From assembly GCF_002999335.1 (NCBI RefSeq), contig NW_020312143.1:1-64000 (forward strand): a stretch of DNA of 64,000 nt, written 5' to 3'. Under the pieces are notes generated by a model. The model saw only the letters and a list, made by a program, of their open reading frames with translations. It had not been told where the DNA came from and searched no databases. A program made the translations under genes and the position numbers. Origin of the DNA: Cyclospora cayetanensis (taxonomy: Eukaryota > Apicomplexa > Conoidasida > Eucoccidiorida > Eimeriidae). This document shows positions 11,731 through 24,100 of this stretch, in pieces. How positions within the stretch are numbered: position 1 is the stretch's first letter; every line of letters starts with the position of its first letter.

Positions 11731-13590
11731 CGGTCTTAGGTTGAAAGCTCCCGCGAATTATTAGAATAAGAAATTCTCCTAACTAAGACTTATGCGCAGG
11801 CACTTTCAGGCATGATGTCTTGGCATTCATTCTTATGCCTGTTTTAGGTCGTGGAAATAGGATGTAGCGCATGCAGAGACTGTTCTGTAAGGTTCGGCGG
11901 CATCGCTGAAAAACAGTGTTTTTCGATCTTCTCTGCCTATTTATCGTACTTGTCGTCTGTTTTCTCGTAGCACAAGGCCAGAACATTTCAGCGCTCTGAC
12001 GGTAGCAAGCTTTCGCCCCTCCGCTGTGGTGTTGGTTTGGTCCCCTTGTGGTTATTGGTTAGAGTGTACGTCTTTCGTCTAGTTTATTCCTCTCTAGTAA
12101 TTGATGCACACTTTGCGTTTCGCATGTGCACTGTTCTGGCCTTTTCTCTTCCTGGGTAGTAGTGATGGGACGAAAACTCTTCTGCTTGCTTACTCTTAGT
12201 TGGGCTTGTGATACCCATAGGGACACGTGGGCAAGTTATTCAAAAAAGGAGGGGAAGATGTACCGGGCTAAGCTAGTCTTTACACTTTTCACTGCGCTAG
12301 TTGTATTAAGATGATAATCAATAAACGAATGACGACGTAATTCTGTCCGCGGATACCTCTTACTCACTGCACAGTAGCTACCAGAAAACGCAGTGTTGTG
12401 TGTGTGTGTGTTTGTGTGTGTGTTCTACGTGAAACGTGAAGCTAGCTGTTAAAGTTCAGAGTACTTAGAGGGTAAAATGATGAAATCCCCAGCTGGCCCT
12501 GTCATGTCGGAATCCTGAGGAACGCGGGCAAGGGAAGGTGGAAGCTCTGTTGGAAGGACATTGAATGTCTTTACTAAGCGTTGTATCGATTTTGAAGAGC
12601 AGCGTCTTTACGGAGGAATTTGAAGAAATATGACGACCAACGAATACGGCCAAATTCCTGTGGTCTGGCAGCACGGGGTAAGACGACGGCTTTTGTGGTT
12701 ATACACCTGCGAGTGATGTTTCTTGAGTGTAACTGCTTTCCTGCTGGATGAGGGCCTTGAAATAATGCACTGTTAACAATGGATTGGCTTGGGCCAACAA
12801 GTGAGGCATCCGATGCAATGGAATTTACATTCAAGGCAGCATTAAGCTGCCAAGAAACGAATCCGAGTATAAGGTGGTAGAACGCCAGCGGCACGGAATC
12901 GAGCATCTAATTAGCCATGCCACTTCGCAGTTAATCAGTGGCGGGCGAAGAAGTCCACCAAAGAGGGTGTGTTTGGCAGTTTGTCCACTTTTCCCTTACA
13001 AAATACAGGGATTTTGCATGCTCCTTAGAGTGCACAAAGTTGAACAGTCTCCGGGATATTCCTCAGTAAAGAAGGGCACTGGAATCAGGCTGCCCACAAG
13101 ACAGGACGGGGTCTTTAAACCTACGAAATTTGGCTGTTAATGCCTCCATGAAGCTCAGATTGTTACAGTGGATGCAGAATGATCCATGATGGAAGCCAGC
13201 AGTTGAGCGCTCATACGGGGGCCCTACACTTCGTAGAGGCTGAGGTACCAGCAGCAGGCGCTGCTACGACTAGCAGGGAGAGGGGCCAATGCGCGGGGTG
13301 CACCAAAATGGCATACGTCGAGCAGAAATTTTATATAATATCTTGCTTCTTATGTTGTACAGACCAAATTGCCGAGTCAAGCTCCACAAGCAAATGGCCG
13401 TCTCGGAGCCTGCCCGCGCCGCCAATGAGACTTTAGGGTGTGGCATGTGCGCTTTAGATGGTGTGGCTACAAAACCCTCATAAAAAATAGATTTAGCTGA
13501 GTAGCAACTGTACATCGTCTTCGCATAGCCACTCCTTCTTCCCCGTACCCGCTGCGTCGGCTGTGTGTGAGAACACCTCTTTTGCCCGCT
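11731..13590. other. AT-rich stretch, no gene recognised
   Basis: Short frames with many stops, and a (TG)n run near 12,400-12,422. It may be the decayed 3' part of the gypsy element plus intergenic DNA. No motif strong enough to name. Confidence 0.5.
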
Positions 13591-13970
13591 TCATGAAGCC
13601 GCGGAGCTTTGAACGGGCTGGAAAGCGCTTGTTTGCTCTCGATTCCTCTCTCCGTTTGTTTTTTGTCGGTTCCCCTTCGCGGCGCCTTCCTTTGTGATCG
13701 CGCGCGCCTTCCCATCACTAGCCATCCTGGACGGTGGTCAAGCAGCAGCCCTTGGGGAACTCACTCCCAAGTCGCTCTCAAACTTTCTCGCCGCACAATC
13801 TGCTGAGCACCCACTTCCCCTCCCTTCCGTCGAGGAGCTTCACTCGCTTCCGTTGCGAGCGCTCCTTAAAGCAAGCAGGGACCACCCCGCTGCTGCCGCC
13901 CCGTAGTCTGAGGCAGGAACGGCCGCCTTCTTCTCGTAGCCTTGCTGCTGCTCTCACAATGTCTTCCAGA

Positions 13971-15763
13971 AACCCCTCCTGGGCTAGAGAGAGGGAAGAA
14001 TCCGTCGCTTCCAATAGGTGTCTCCTCTCTCTTGGCTTCGATGTTACCTGTTGGGACTGTGCACGCATCCTCACATGTCTTCTTTGGACTACCGTCGCCA
14101 TCCTGTGCGCTGGCCTCTTTCTCGGATTTCCCATCTCGCATCACAGGCAAGCAGCAGCAGCACGTGCGTGCATGCATGCACGCTCTTGGAGACGCAGCTG
14201 CTGTGCTTGCGACAGCCGTTGCGACTCCCGGATTACGCCCAGCGACACCAGCGCCCTTGGCAGCTCTCGCTGCATCCGAGCTCCCCGTTGCTTGCCTATA
14301 TGTCGTGCAGAATACGGCGCGGTACCGCTCGTGAGGCGTTATTCACGCGGATCGTGATGTTGCTGCCAGTGTGCGTATGTGTGTTGTTTTCTCTGCGCCA
14401 CAGAACAGCCTACTTGCTCCCAATGCTGGGGGCTGTCCAATCGGCAATGCCATCTTTCATGGTATGGATTCTCTTTTTCATTGCTGCATAGCAGTCGTAT
14501 GTGCTCGATGCTCCTGCTGAGCCCGCTTCCTGCAGTCTCTCTCTGCGTGCACAGTGCAGTGCCGTTGCGCCTGTTCTAGCGGGGATCCGCGGAAACGCGC
14601 AGCCAGCTAGCCAGCTAGCCAGCTAGCTTCGCTTTCGCCGCATCCGCACACCTCCTGCGTCGTGATTGCGCATGCAAGGGAGACGCTATGCATGTTAGGC
14701 ATGTCCAGTTGCACGGCGAACCTCAGACTTGCATTTCTCGGTGAAGATAGCTGCGCTTTGTCATCCTCTCCCGTGTGTTTCTTCCCTGTGTCGCTCAGTG
14801 CGCCTGCTTGGTCCTGATGTTTCATCGTCAGCGGGTCCGACTTTGTGGCCTCTCACGGGAGACGGCCGATGCATACGTTGGAGCATATCGATTTTTATCT
14901 GCCCTTGGCTGCCTCGTCTATTTGGTGTTTCTTATGGCCACTATTTTTGTTTTCCAGGTGGGAGAAACGCGTCCCCGCATAAAAAGCACTGCCACCCTCC
15001 CCCGCTTCCCATGATTCTGACATGCATGCATGGCTTCCTCATATTTTGTACACTTTTCCCCAAATACCCCCCCTTTCCCCCCCCGTCGCCACTCAGACAT
15101 CCGGATCCACTGCGCCATCTTTCCCCAAATCAAACCCCGTCCATGCAGTGCCCATCCCACACGCCCCACCCTCCTATTCATCGAGACTTTGTTTACTTGA
15201 TCAGTTCTGGTTAGGGTGCTTGCATGCAAGGATGCGTATGTGTATTTATGTATGTATGTATGTGTATTCGTATGTGCATCGGTATATGTATCTGTGTGTG
15301 AATGTGTATGTATCGGCGTGTGTATGTGTGTGTATATATATGTGTATCTGCATATATATACATATATGTTCATATATATATACATATATATATATGTAGA
15401 TGGCTGTATCTGTGTGTTTCTTTGTGCTGCCTGTGTGCCTGCTCGCAGCTGGACTGTGCAGAGGATCCGGCCTACTTCTTCATGACATCCACGTGGCTGT
15501 TGGTGGCCCTCTTGTGGTTCGTAATGCAGGCGTGTCTCAAGCCGTCTCCTAAGCAAATCGATGACATGGTGCGACTCTATGAGCACTCTCACCCTGGCGG
15601 CACGCTGTCGCCCGCGCCTCCGTCCGCCGATCAGGGGCCTCATGTGGGGGCTTTAGTTGCAACGGTGGGAGCCCCTCTGCAGAACCCTTATGGAGGCAGC
15701 TCCACTGAAATGACACGCGTCACTTCGCCACAGCAGGTAGTTATAGGCCATGTGCGTTCTTAG
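13971..15763 (+). CDS. Small multi-pass (probably four-span) membrane protein
   Basis: Family not recognised. A candidate start ATG at 13,971 opens MSSRNPSWARER and leads to a first hydrophobic span (LLWTTVAILCAGLFLGF, about 14,075-14,130). A second span (YLLPMLGAVQSAMPSFMVW) lies near 14,405-14,470. A third (ALGCLVYLVFLMATIFVF) ends at 14,957 in a CAG/GTGGGA donor. A fourth (FFMTSTWLLVALLWFVMQ) is in the last exon, 15,449-15,763, joined in phase 0 to the third. The soluble C-terminal tail begins KPSPKQIDDMVRLYEHSHPG and is Pro/Gly/Ser-rich. The splice sites around spans 1-2 are uncertain, because two frames stay open there. The intron between spans 3 and 4 carries a GTAT microsatellite. Topology suggests a tetraspan-like protein; function unknown. 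Confidence 0.65.
15236..15405. repeat. GTAT/TATG microsatellite
   Basis: Repeats of tatgtatgtatg and then atatatacatatat in the last intron of the four-span membrane protein gene. Confidence 0.85.
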
Positions 15764-17570
15764 ATAGCCCCCGCTGCTGCGGGAGCAGCCGTGGGGAGGA
15801 AGCCGCGGGAGGCTGCCGGGAAGGGGGCTCATCGCACAGGTGCACCGTGTTTGCTCTACAAGCTGGCGGGGAGAAAAAGGCCTTCGTGGCTCAACGGGAG
15901 GGGCCCCCCCTACACACTGTACCACCAACAAAAGGAGCAGCTACTGCTGCTGTCGCCGCATCGGCGGTCGAGGAGTAGGGGAAAAGTTAGGGAGCGGTTC
16001 GGTGCGCGCGTGGAGACACGGGCACTTCGTGTGAGGGACGCGCCTTTAGGCGTTGCATCCTTGAAAGCACGCTGGGAATTTCCCTCTGCTGCTGCTCATA
16101 GAATCCCTTTAGTGGCCCCCCATGCGAGAGGCTCCCGAGTTGTGTTTTGCGACTTCTTTAGTAGCGCCTCAACTGTATCCACCTCTCGAGCGGGAAAGAG
16201 AAGGACCGACGCCCCCTTGGGGAGGCTCGTTAACAGGCGTTCTCGCAAGCAGCGTAGAGGGGGCAGGGAAGTATTCCACAGCGGGGGAGTAAGAGGGAGG
16301 AGCCTCAAGCAGACGATACGTGTAGAGAGGGGCTAGACGTCCGTGCAACCGTAGCCTGCTCTTTCTGTAACGCTTAAAAGTGCTCCTGCCTGCCTGGAAG
16401 GGTTGGCATGTCGGCTAGTCTGCCGCCTCCCCGCATGCACGCCTTGCAACTTCCGAGTCGGGGCTTTCCCGTTGCTGCTTCCACCTCAGTGTAACTCTGC
16501 ATTCCATCGCCCCCTTTGCGGCACTCTCCTGCCTTCCCCTCGGTGCACATGCAGCGCGTCTTTGCGCCTGTGCCTGCCTGCCTGTCACGTGGACTCGGCG
16601 TGCCGGCCGTCATGCGGTGCAGTATTTAAAAGTGGGAGGCGTGATTTGCAGATGCGTGTAGACAACTGTCACCCCTTGGACTCCCACAGAAGCATTCGAA
16701 CGTGTGTACCTATCACATGCCCCTCGATGCGTTGCAAAAGGGTAATTCCTTGGATGGGCGCGGCACCTGTAGCAGCTTCTAGACCGCGTCGTGCCCAGCA
16801 TATGCTAGCGAGCGCACCTATATATACATAATCTATGAAGACCACGTATATATACACTATATATATATATATAGATATATTTTTAATAGCAGTCCGGGGG
16901 CATCCCCTGAGCTGCAAGTCACCTGCGGCGCAACCTATGAAAGAAAGGCGCCTCTCCCCCCTCTTGTTGGCAGCTGTACTATGTGAGGAAGCGGCACAAG
17001 TACTCGTGACTACGCATCGCACTTGAAGGGGTATAGACTGCGTGTATGTCCGTGTCTGCCCATCGAAATGCACACCCAGATGGATGCATCTCCGCGACTC
17101 CAAGGCACCTCCACCTCGGCTGCGGGGGCCAGAGGAACAGCCGATACAAAGGCTTTGCAGTTTGTTTTGTTGCGCCTTGCCAGAGGAGCTGACCCTCTTT
17201 GATCGGGTGCACGCAATGAAACAGCAGCGGCCGCAAGGGGGCAGCCAGCCCCTCTGCTCTCTCTGTTTCCAGTTTCTAGGGGAGGACGGCAGCACCTCCT
17301 TCCGTGCCAAGAAGAAAGGCACTATTAGGAGAAGGCTAAGGGTGTGCATGTGGCTGCAAGGGCGATCGATGAACAACGTGCTTCTCTTCCAGAACCCCGC
17401 AAGGGCTGCTCCGCCCACCTCCTCCCCCCTCCTTCCAGGTGCAGTTAGCCTTCCCTCCCCTCCCCCCCTCTCCCGCTGCTACGGTGCAGATATACACATC
17501 CGGACCCACAGTGATGCGGAAGGAGAAGCGAACGGAAGGGAGCAGTCCCCCCTCGCCTGTGCTTCAGCGA
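15764..17570. other. Intergenic, convergent 3' flanks, no gene recognised
   Basis: Lies between the 3' ends of the membrane protein gene (+) and the VAP gene (-). Open frames at 15,791-16,336 (+) and 17,042-17,632 (+) have Arg/Pro/Cys-biased composition and no domain; they are more likely 3' UTR or chance. A TA microsatellite lies at about 16,850-16,880. Confidence 0.5.
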
Positions 17571-18826
17571 TTACGGCTTCGAGGACGCGCCTCCCCCACC
17601 AAAAGTGCGATCCAAGATGTACCACAGCATGAACAGCACAAAGAGGTAAATCGGCAGGTGCCATAGCTCAGCCAGGCTACGACCCCCTCTGCATTCAAGT
17701 TGCTGTTTGAGGGCTTCGTTCTCCCGCGTCAGTTCCTCCTTGTGCTTTTCCATCGCAAGGGTATACTCTACCAACTGATCGTACTGCTGCTTCAAATCTG
17801 CAGCACTAGTGGCGTTGCTGCCGCTTCCCCCTGCAGTCGCCGATGTAGGCGCTGCTGTGCTACCAGCACCCTCGGCGCCTCGTCCTCCTCCCGAGGCAGA
17901 ACCTTCCCCCGGGAGAGAGCCCGTGTGGCCTGTGGATAGCTGACCATTTACTCTCTTGAAAGACACGCTGAGCCTCGTTTCTTCCACTTTCGCCTTCTCC
18001 AGAGAGAGCCAGTAGTGTCGTGGGAGGGTGCAGTTGCTGTCAACTGGCGTCGCTTGCACCAAGAAACGATCCGTGGAATTCGTGGGTGGCTCCTCAGACA
18101 AGGCCTGTAGGACTATCTGCACAGAGCGAACCTCGCCTTGAGGCACCACACCTGCAGCAGAACCGCCACCGTTTTACCGGCAGTTCGAAACAGCGCACAC
18201 ATAGGCATCATAAACTACCCAACACACAAGCATCCGTCCCCCTCCACATCGTCCTTCCCCATAGAATATATTCCCCGCCCGCTCAACTTTTCCGGTGTCT
18301 AAACACTTCGCATCGCCCTTTCAAAAAGATCGAGCAGCCGCCGCGCTCCATTTCGGAATTTAACACCCTTTTCGCCTCGGCGAGAGCACCGGATACGAGG
18401 GCACACAAGAGCTGTTAGCGTCCCTGAAGGAGTCGCTGCATGCTCTGCCCCTCCCTAGCTAGCTAGCTGCATTGCCGCTATTACTCCAAGATTTTCGAGC
18501 ACGCAGCGGGCAGCCAACGCCCTCAACGCCTCGGCGTACCCCCCTCCCTTCTCGCTAGCTCAGCTCCACAGTTACCCCTCTCCCCTTTCCCCCCCTCCCA
18601 CTCCCCTTCCTACGAGTGCCAGCTTCTCTCCTGGGCCTGGTGAGACACCAGCCAGCGCACCTGTAGAAGGCCGGACCAAATAGCTCTTGGGAGCGGTTGT
18701 CTTGATTTTATAGGCGACGAACGGCTGCGTGGAAACGTTCTGGAGAGTCAGCTCGACTGTCGAGTTGCTGAACAGCGTTACAGGAATCTCCAGCACGCGC
18801 TCGGGGGAGACTTGCAGCAGTGGCAT
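17571..18826 (-). CDS. VAMP-associated protein (VAP), MSP domain, tail-anchored
   Basis: ER membrane receptor that binds FFAT-type motifs of partner proteins at membrane contact sites (known for the family). Two exons, 18,661-18,826 and 17,571-18,151, joined in phase 1, give 248 residues. The MSP domain takes roughly residues 1-120: LEIPVTLFSNSTVELTLQN, KTTAPKSYLVRPSTG (the signature VAP stretch) and VVPQGEVRSVQIVLQ, rebuilt exactly across the splice. A Gly/Ser/Ala linker follows, then a coiled coil (EYTLAMEKHKEELTRENEAL, about residues 170-205). The C-terminal hydrophobic anchor is LPIYLFVLFMLWYIL, ending in a short GGGGASSKP tail. Size and order match canonical VAPs. The FFAT-binding face looks conserved around the TAPK segment. 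Confidence 0.95.
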
Positions 18827-19843
18827 CTTCTAGAGGGTGCAGGCAGTCGCAAGGAGAGAGGAATGGTGCAAAACAAGCAACGAACTGATACCAGACACAG
18901 GGGCAGAGCAAGGGGCCCTCCTGCTGCAGAGACTCCGGAAGGAGGGAAGCCCAACTGCTGCTGCTGCTGCTGCAGAAAAGGAGGAGCAGCAAAGAATGGA
19001 CGTGCAACTTGATTGCACAGAATTTAAGACGGAGAGGCAACGGTGCTGCCAGGTAGCTCTGCAGCACACAGCCGACACCACCAGCAGCGGCAGCTCCTGC
19101 TGTATAGCACAGCGGCAGCAGCAACAGCGGCGGGGGAGGCGATACACGCGGCAGCACAATCAGAAGACAGGACTACTCAGACAGAAGTGCAAGCGCAAAT
19201 TCAGAAAGAAAAAAGCCTTTTGAAGGGGCAAGGCCCCCTAGATGCTGCCAACGTGCGGTTGCAGCAGCAGCCGCAGTAGTACTACCAGCAGCAGCTGCTG
19301 CCACCGCAAGCTCTTCAGCACTCCGACTCGTGTGTATGCCGTTGCAATTAACTTTTCTCGTTTCTTGTTTCTGTGCAATCAAGCATTATTTTGTTGAGGC
19401 AATAGACAACTATGAGAGCCAGAGGGGAGAGGACTCCGACCGACTCCTCTTTCGCTTCCCCAGTGTTGCCCTAGCAACCACGCCTGCAGCGCTGAAGTTG
19501 CGCGACACAGCATAAGCGTCCTCGCCATGTGCTCTGTCATCTCCTTTCCATCATCCAGTGATTTTGGAGAAAGCTACCTAAGAAATATTGCTACTTTAAG
19601 CTAATGTGCATCTCTATTCAGACTGCTAGTTCGTTTCTGTCGTCATTCCCGTGCTTTTGCGCCGTACTGCTTCCTAGGCGTCTGGTACCACGGAGTTATC
19701 AGCAAACGGCAGCACCCACGGAGGGAGGGGCCCCTCAACCTTTGCTTTCTAATTTTGGGGGGACAAAATACATATAAGAAACAAATGCAGCTCGCCAACT
19801 ACAGAGAACTAGGATTTTAGGGGACACAGTAGACCTGCTTGTC
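18827..19843. other. Upstream region of VAP, no gene recognised
   Basis: CAG-rich sequence at 18,955-19,290 gives open frames on both strands (poly-Cys, Gln or Ala), which are repeat artefacts. The remainder is plain sequence that probably holds the VAP promoter and leader. Confidence 0.45.
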
Positions 19844-20416
19844 TTAAACGTGTAGTGTTTCTGCTGCCTCGCAGAACAGAGACATCACCGGAGCGCCCCA
19901 TATCACCACGCACTCCTGGGGGTTGGCGATCCACACACAATCGCAACTGCATGGTGGAATACAAAGCCAGTGCCTGTATTGCGGGGGCTTTGATGACGAA
20001 AAAAGCTTTGAGAACTTACACCTAAGGAAACCATGAGGCAATCCCTCTTGGCGCACTTTTAACCGCTTAACGCTCCCTTCTCCCCCGACCACCCCGCCAC
20101 TCCCACCCAGTGGGCTTCCTGAGTTATTAAAGGAGGCAGAATACAGTCGAGTGAGCAGTGAACTACGTGCGGCGTTTCGGCTCTCTCTGCGCGCGGGCTG
20201 CACTCCACGGAAGAGTGGCGTTGTGGGCAAACTGCGGAGTGCAACCCGAGGGCTGCCGTAGCTGGGAAGCGTGTGGCCTTCACTTCTTCTGGCGCCTTCG
20301 AGGCACCAAGAAGGCTCTGAAGCACCACCTCGGAGTACAGATTTCGGGAGACCCTCGGGGATACGCTTATGATACAGCTCTGACACGAAAACGCACTCAC
20401 CGAAGAGGCAGCCCAT
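19844..20416 (-). CDS. Hypothetical protein, doubtful
   Basis: Open frame of about 190 residues from ATG 20,416 to a stop at 19,844. Composition is not strongly biased. The C-terminal part contains KFSKLFSSSKPPQYRHWLC and IANPQECVVIWGAPVMSLFC. No family recognised, no obvious splice context and no signal peptide. It could be an unspliced exon or a chance frame in the 3' flank of the TsaD gene. Confidence 0.2.
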   Translation of the reverse strand: MGCLFGECVFVSELYHKRIPEGLPKSVLRGGASEPSWCLEGARRSEGHTLPSYGSPRVALRSLPTTPLFRGVQPARRESRNAARSSLLTRLYSASFNNSGSPLGGSGGVVGGEGSVKRLKVRQEGLPHGFLRCKFSKLFSSSKPPQYRHWLCIPPCSCDCVWIANPQECVVIWGAPVMSLFCEAAETLHV

Positions 20417-21169
20417 TGCTTTCACTCACGTCACGAGATACCGCAAACAGTGGCAGTCGACCAGAAATCGACAAGTGCACAGTTGCTACAAAGTGCGCGC
20501 ATCTGTCAAACACAGACACTGCTGCCAAAGGGCCCCTCGGGCCCTGGTTTGGGGGATGTCTGACGCACTCTCAATCGGCGTTTGTTGACTGCAGCTGTCA
20601 GGCTCCAACTACGATCTCCGTAGTGAGACGCCTAACCCTAGACTGAACGGGAACTTGATAGAAAATTACTGCGTCTATCTTGAAACAGTTACGTCCTCCT
20701 GGGCTGCGTCACTGAGGGTTCCGATGTGCGGCGAGAGGGGCAGTTGGGGTGGCCGTGGCTACGCCCTCTATGCACGCCTATCATGAACAGCGATTTGTAC
20801 AGCGCACTTAGAAAACACACATACCCGACATTGCGTCTCGCGTCCACCTAAGACAAGTGAGCCAGTGAAGCATTTCTTCACAAATGCATTTCTAAATATA
20901 GCTTGGGTAGTTTAAGGTCTTAAGTGTCGTTTAGCGCGTTACATCCCCTTTGCAGCAGCAACACAGGCTAAATGGCTTGTCAGGGGAAGTGTTGCATCGC
21001 TGCTTCTGCGACAACATTCCTGGGCTCCGTACAACCGGTCCTGCGTTCTCCGGGGTTGGTTGTGCCTTAGACTACAGCGCAATCAATCAAGCGAGCGAGA
21101 GCGAGCGATGGTGCCCCTCCTCGGCTACAGGGAGCGTGCTCTCTCTGAGAGGAGAAGGATGTCTAAAGA
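20417..21169. other. Intergenic, no gene recognised
   Basis: 3' flank of the TsaD gene. A (gcga)n-like patch lies at about 21,088-21,108. No supportable gene. Confidence 0.45.
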
Positions 21170-24100
21170 CTAAGAATGGCTGCTCACACCTTGCTGCAGC
21201 AACGCATGCAATAGCAACAGATCCATTGCTGCTAAGGGGTGCGGTAGGGGCCCGCCCCCGTCCCACTTTGGCTTAACAAAGGGCACCTCGAAGCATCCCG
21301 GAGGCCCCTCTCTATTCCGCGTATCAGAAGCTTCATGCGCCTCTTCTGTCACCCCAGCGCGAGATTCCCCCACCCCAACACAGGCCCCAGTAGGCTCAGC
21401 ACGCTGCTGCCCCTGGTGGGGGGGTTCCCCCAAGGGTGCCTCCCTGTGGATTTCGCGGTACTGAAGTGCAGTCCAGCCAATCATGGCTGCGTTGTCGCTA
21501 CACAGAGAAGCAGCGGGAACAACCAATCGTTCCACACCTCTAACAGCGCTCTGCCTGCCGCTGTTGCCGCAGGCCCCACAATAGCACCACATAACTGAGA
21601 CACATTGCAGGGGGTGGGAATTTCTGGAAACGAAATCGCGACCACTGGGCACGCTGCTGACCTCTTGAGTACCTCTTGGCATCACTAAGGTGCACTGCTG
21701 GCATGTAGAGGGAAAGCCTGCCTCCTCGAGGCGTCCCTCTTCAGCTGCTGCCCTCGCTGCCTTTGCCCGTAGCCAGGCTGAATCAGAAGCTCTCCTGGAG
21801 AGGAGTTCGCGAGGAACCAGAAGGGGCACCTTTGCGTCAAAGGCGTGACTCTCTGGTGGCAGATTACAACAGAGCGAGACAAAAGAAGAGAGACGCACAC
21901 GGAAGCCCAGGAAGGACTCGAAGGGGAATCGCCGCACGCGTTCTCTGATCAGCGCCTTGACAGAGTCTTCCTGCTCCTGGTCCTTAAGGTGCTGCTTTTC
22001 TGAGCTGATAAACGTGTCTGCGCCGCCCGTGGGGAGGGGTGATCCATTTTCCAGCCCTGGTGCCTTGACAAGGCTGATAGGCCGCCTTTCGACGAGTCGA
22101 ATGAGGCGCTTTTTTAAGGCTGCGAATTCGCGTTGCTGCAAGCGGAGGTCGCCGCGCTGATGCAGCCGCTCCAGCACCAGCCGCTGCAGCGCCTTGTTTC
22201 GAGCGACTCCTGAGAGATACCAGAGAGACGAATGCATGCATGCACGCCAAGGAGAAAGGACTCGGCAACCCGTACGAAGGTCCACGCAACACCGCATTAC
22301 ACCCATGCCGCAGCGCAGGAGGCGGGTACTTCATTGCAACGGCAACACTGAAGGCAGGAGCGAGCACCAGAAGCGACAGTGTCAGGGGCAAGCCAAGCGA
22401 AAAGGAGCAGCCGCAGCAGGAGCTGACCGCCAGCGAGAGCAACAGTTCTGATTTCTGGAATGAACTCGGCAAGCCAAAGAGCCTGGGAGAGGCGGACGCC
22501 GACAGGCTCAAAGAGACCTTTAATTACGGGAGCACACACATACACAGCAGACGAAGGGGTAGAGACAGCCTTGGTGGCGACAAGCCTGCAAGCCACGAGT
22601 TGATCGGCTCCTCGGAATTCCACGCTAATTAAAATGCAGAGAACAGCACTGGCAGTGGCGGCAGGAGAAGAAAAGGGGATCTCACAGCGTTGAATATATG
22701 CAGCAAGTCTGCGCTGCGCTGATAGACTGAGGGCGCCTTGAAGGGGCCTGACGGACTCCAGCTGCCTCGCGAGATGCGCCTTCAAGCCAGAAAAGCTACA
22801 CGAAAGAGTTACAGCAGAAAGAAACACAAGCGCAGCTGCACCATTGTAGAGTCCTTAACCACGAGGCCGCTCGTGGGATTGTACGTGTGATTTTGTGTGT
22901 GTGAGTGTGTGATTATGTGTGTGTTTGGGTTTGTGATTTTGTGTGTGTGTGCGATTATATGTGTGCGATTATATGTGTGTGTGTGATTATATGTGTGAGT
23001 GTGTGATTATATGTGTGTGAGTGTGTGATCATATGCGTGTGTGTGTGATTATTTCTGTGTGTGTGATTATGTGTGATTATGTCTGTGTGTGTGTGTGGGA
23101 GTGTGTGTAGCCCTTAGGCTACACTCTGACTACGTAGAATCCTCCTTTCTTGTAAAGGCGGTTTATGCGCAGAGTCTAGACCGTAGCGATTGCACACCAC
23201 TGCGCATGAGAGAGAGGAGCGTGGCTTGAGCAAAGGTAGCGGAACTAGGTCCAGAAGAAGCAGCCATGCAGGAAGTTTCAACGCTGTACCCAGGAGAGCC
23301 GACCAGAGGATCACCGCGCTAAGTGAGTTACAGCCCCTAACGAAGGGTGTGGTCAGGAAATCCTCCTAATCCAATGAATGCAGGTGCTTCTTCTCCTAGA
23401 AGCCGACCACACCTAGCTTGTGCTGCAGGCTTTCTTGAAGGTGATGAAGTCGATTCGCGCTCACCTCATGTCGAGTGTCCGTGCAGCGTGAGAGGACGGG
23501 ATTTTGCGAGCCTGCCAGCCTTCCTCGTCAGCTGCTGCTGCAAGCTCCTCCAAGTAAGCCCCTCCAGCCTGGTGGGGGTGGGGGTGGTGTTGCTCCCGAG
23601 GGGCATGTTGGGGTGCTGTGGAGAGGTTCTGGAGGAGGCGTGCAGTCTTATCAAGGGCCTCCCCCAACGCGTCGTCTAGCGAGCGTCCAAGCGTTACCAA
23701 CCGGAGGGGCAGGGGGGCCCCCACGGGCACAGGGGCCTCCGGTGCCTGGGGGCCCCCCGGGGGCCCCTCCTTCGGCGGGAAGACTTCGAGCTGCGGCTGA
23801 AGGGAGAAGTGGCACTGTGACTGCGCCGAGGCTTCGCGCGGCGTGCGCGCTGCAGAGCCTCGTGTGCCAGGAGGGCTGAGTGAGAGAGTTTCGCCGCTGG
23901 GAGCTTTGGAGGGAGAACGCCGACCCCCCCCAAGCGAACGCCGCCGCTCTCCACCGAACTGGGCGGCTCGGAAGCCTTCTCCTGAGAGAGCCTCCGCCTT
24001 CACGAGCAACGAAAACTGGGAGTGCCCCCCGGAGAGCAGTAGACACAACATGGGATCCAAAGGAGACACGTCTGATGAGGAAGCCTTGCTGGATCGGCCG

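Noticed and set aside
14918..15643. 241-codon minus-strand frame with His/Thr repeats
   Set aside because: It crosses a TATG microsatellite and lies antisense to exons with membrane spans.
15791..16336. 181-codon plus-strand frame
   Set aside because: Arg/Gly/Pro-biased, no domain, and in the 3' flank of the membrane protein gene; more likely untranslated.
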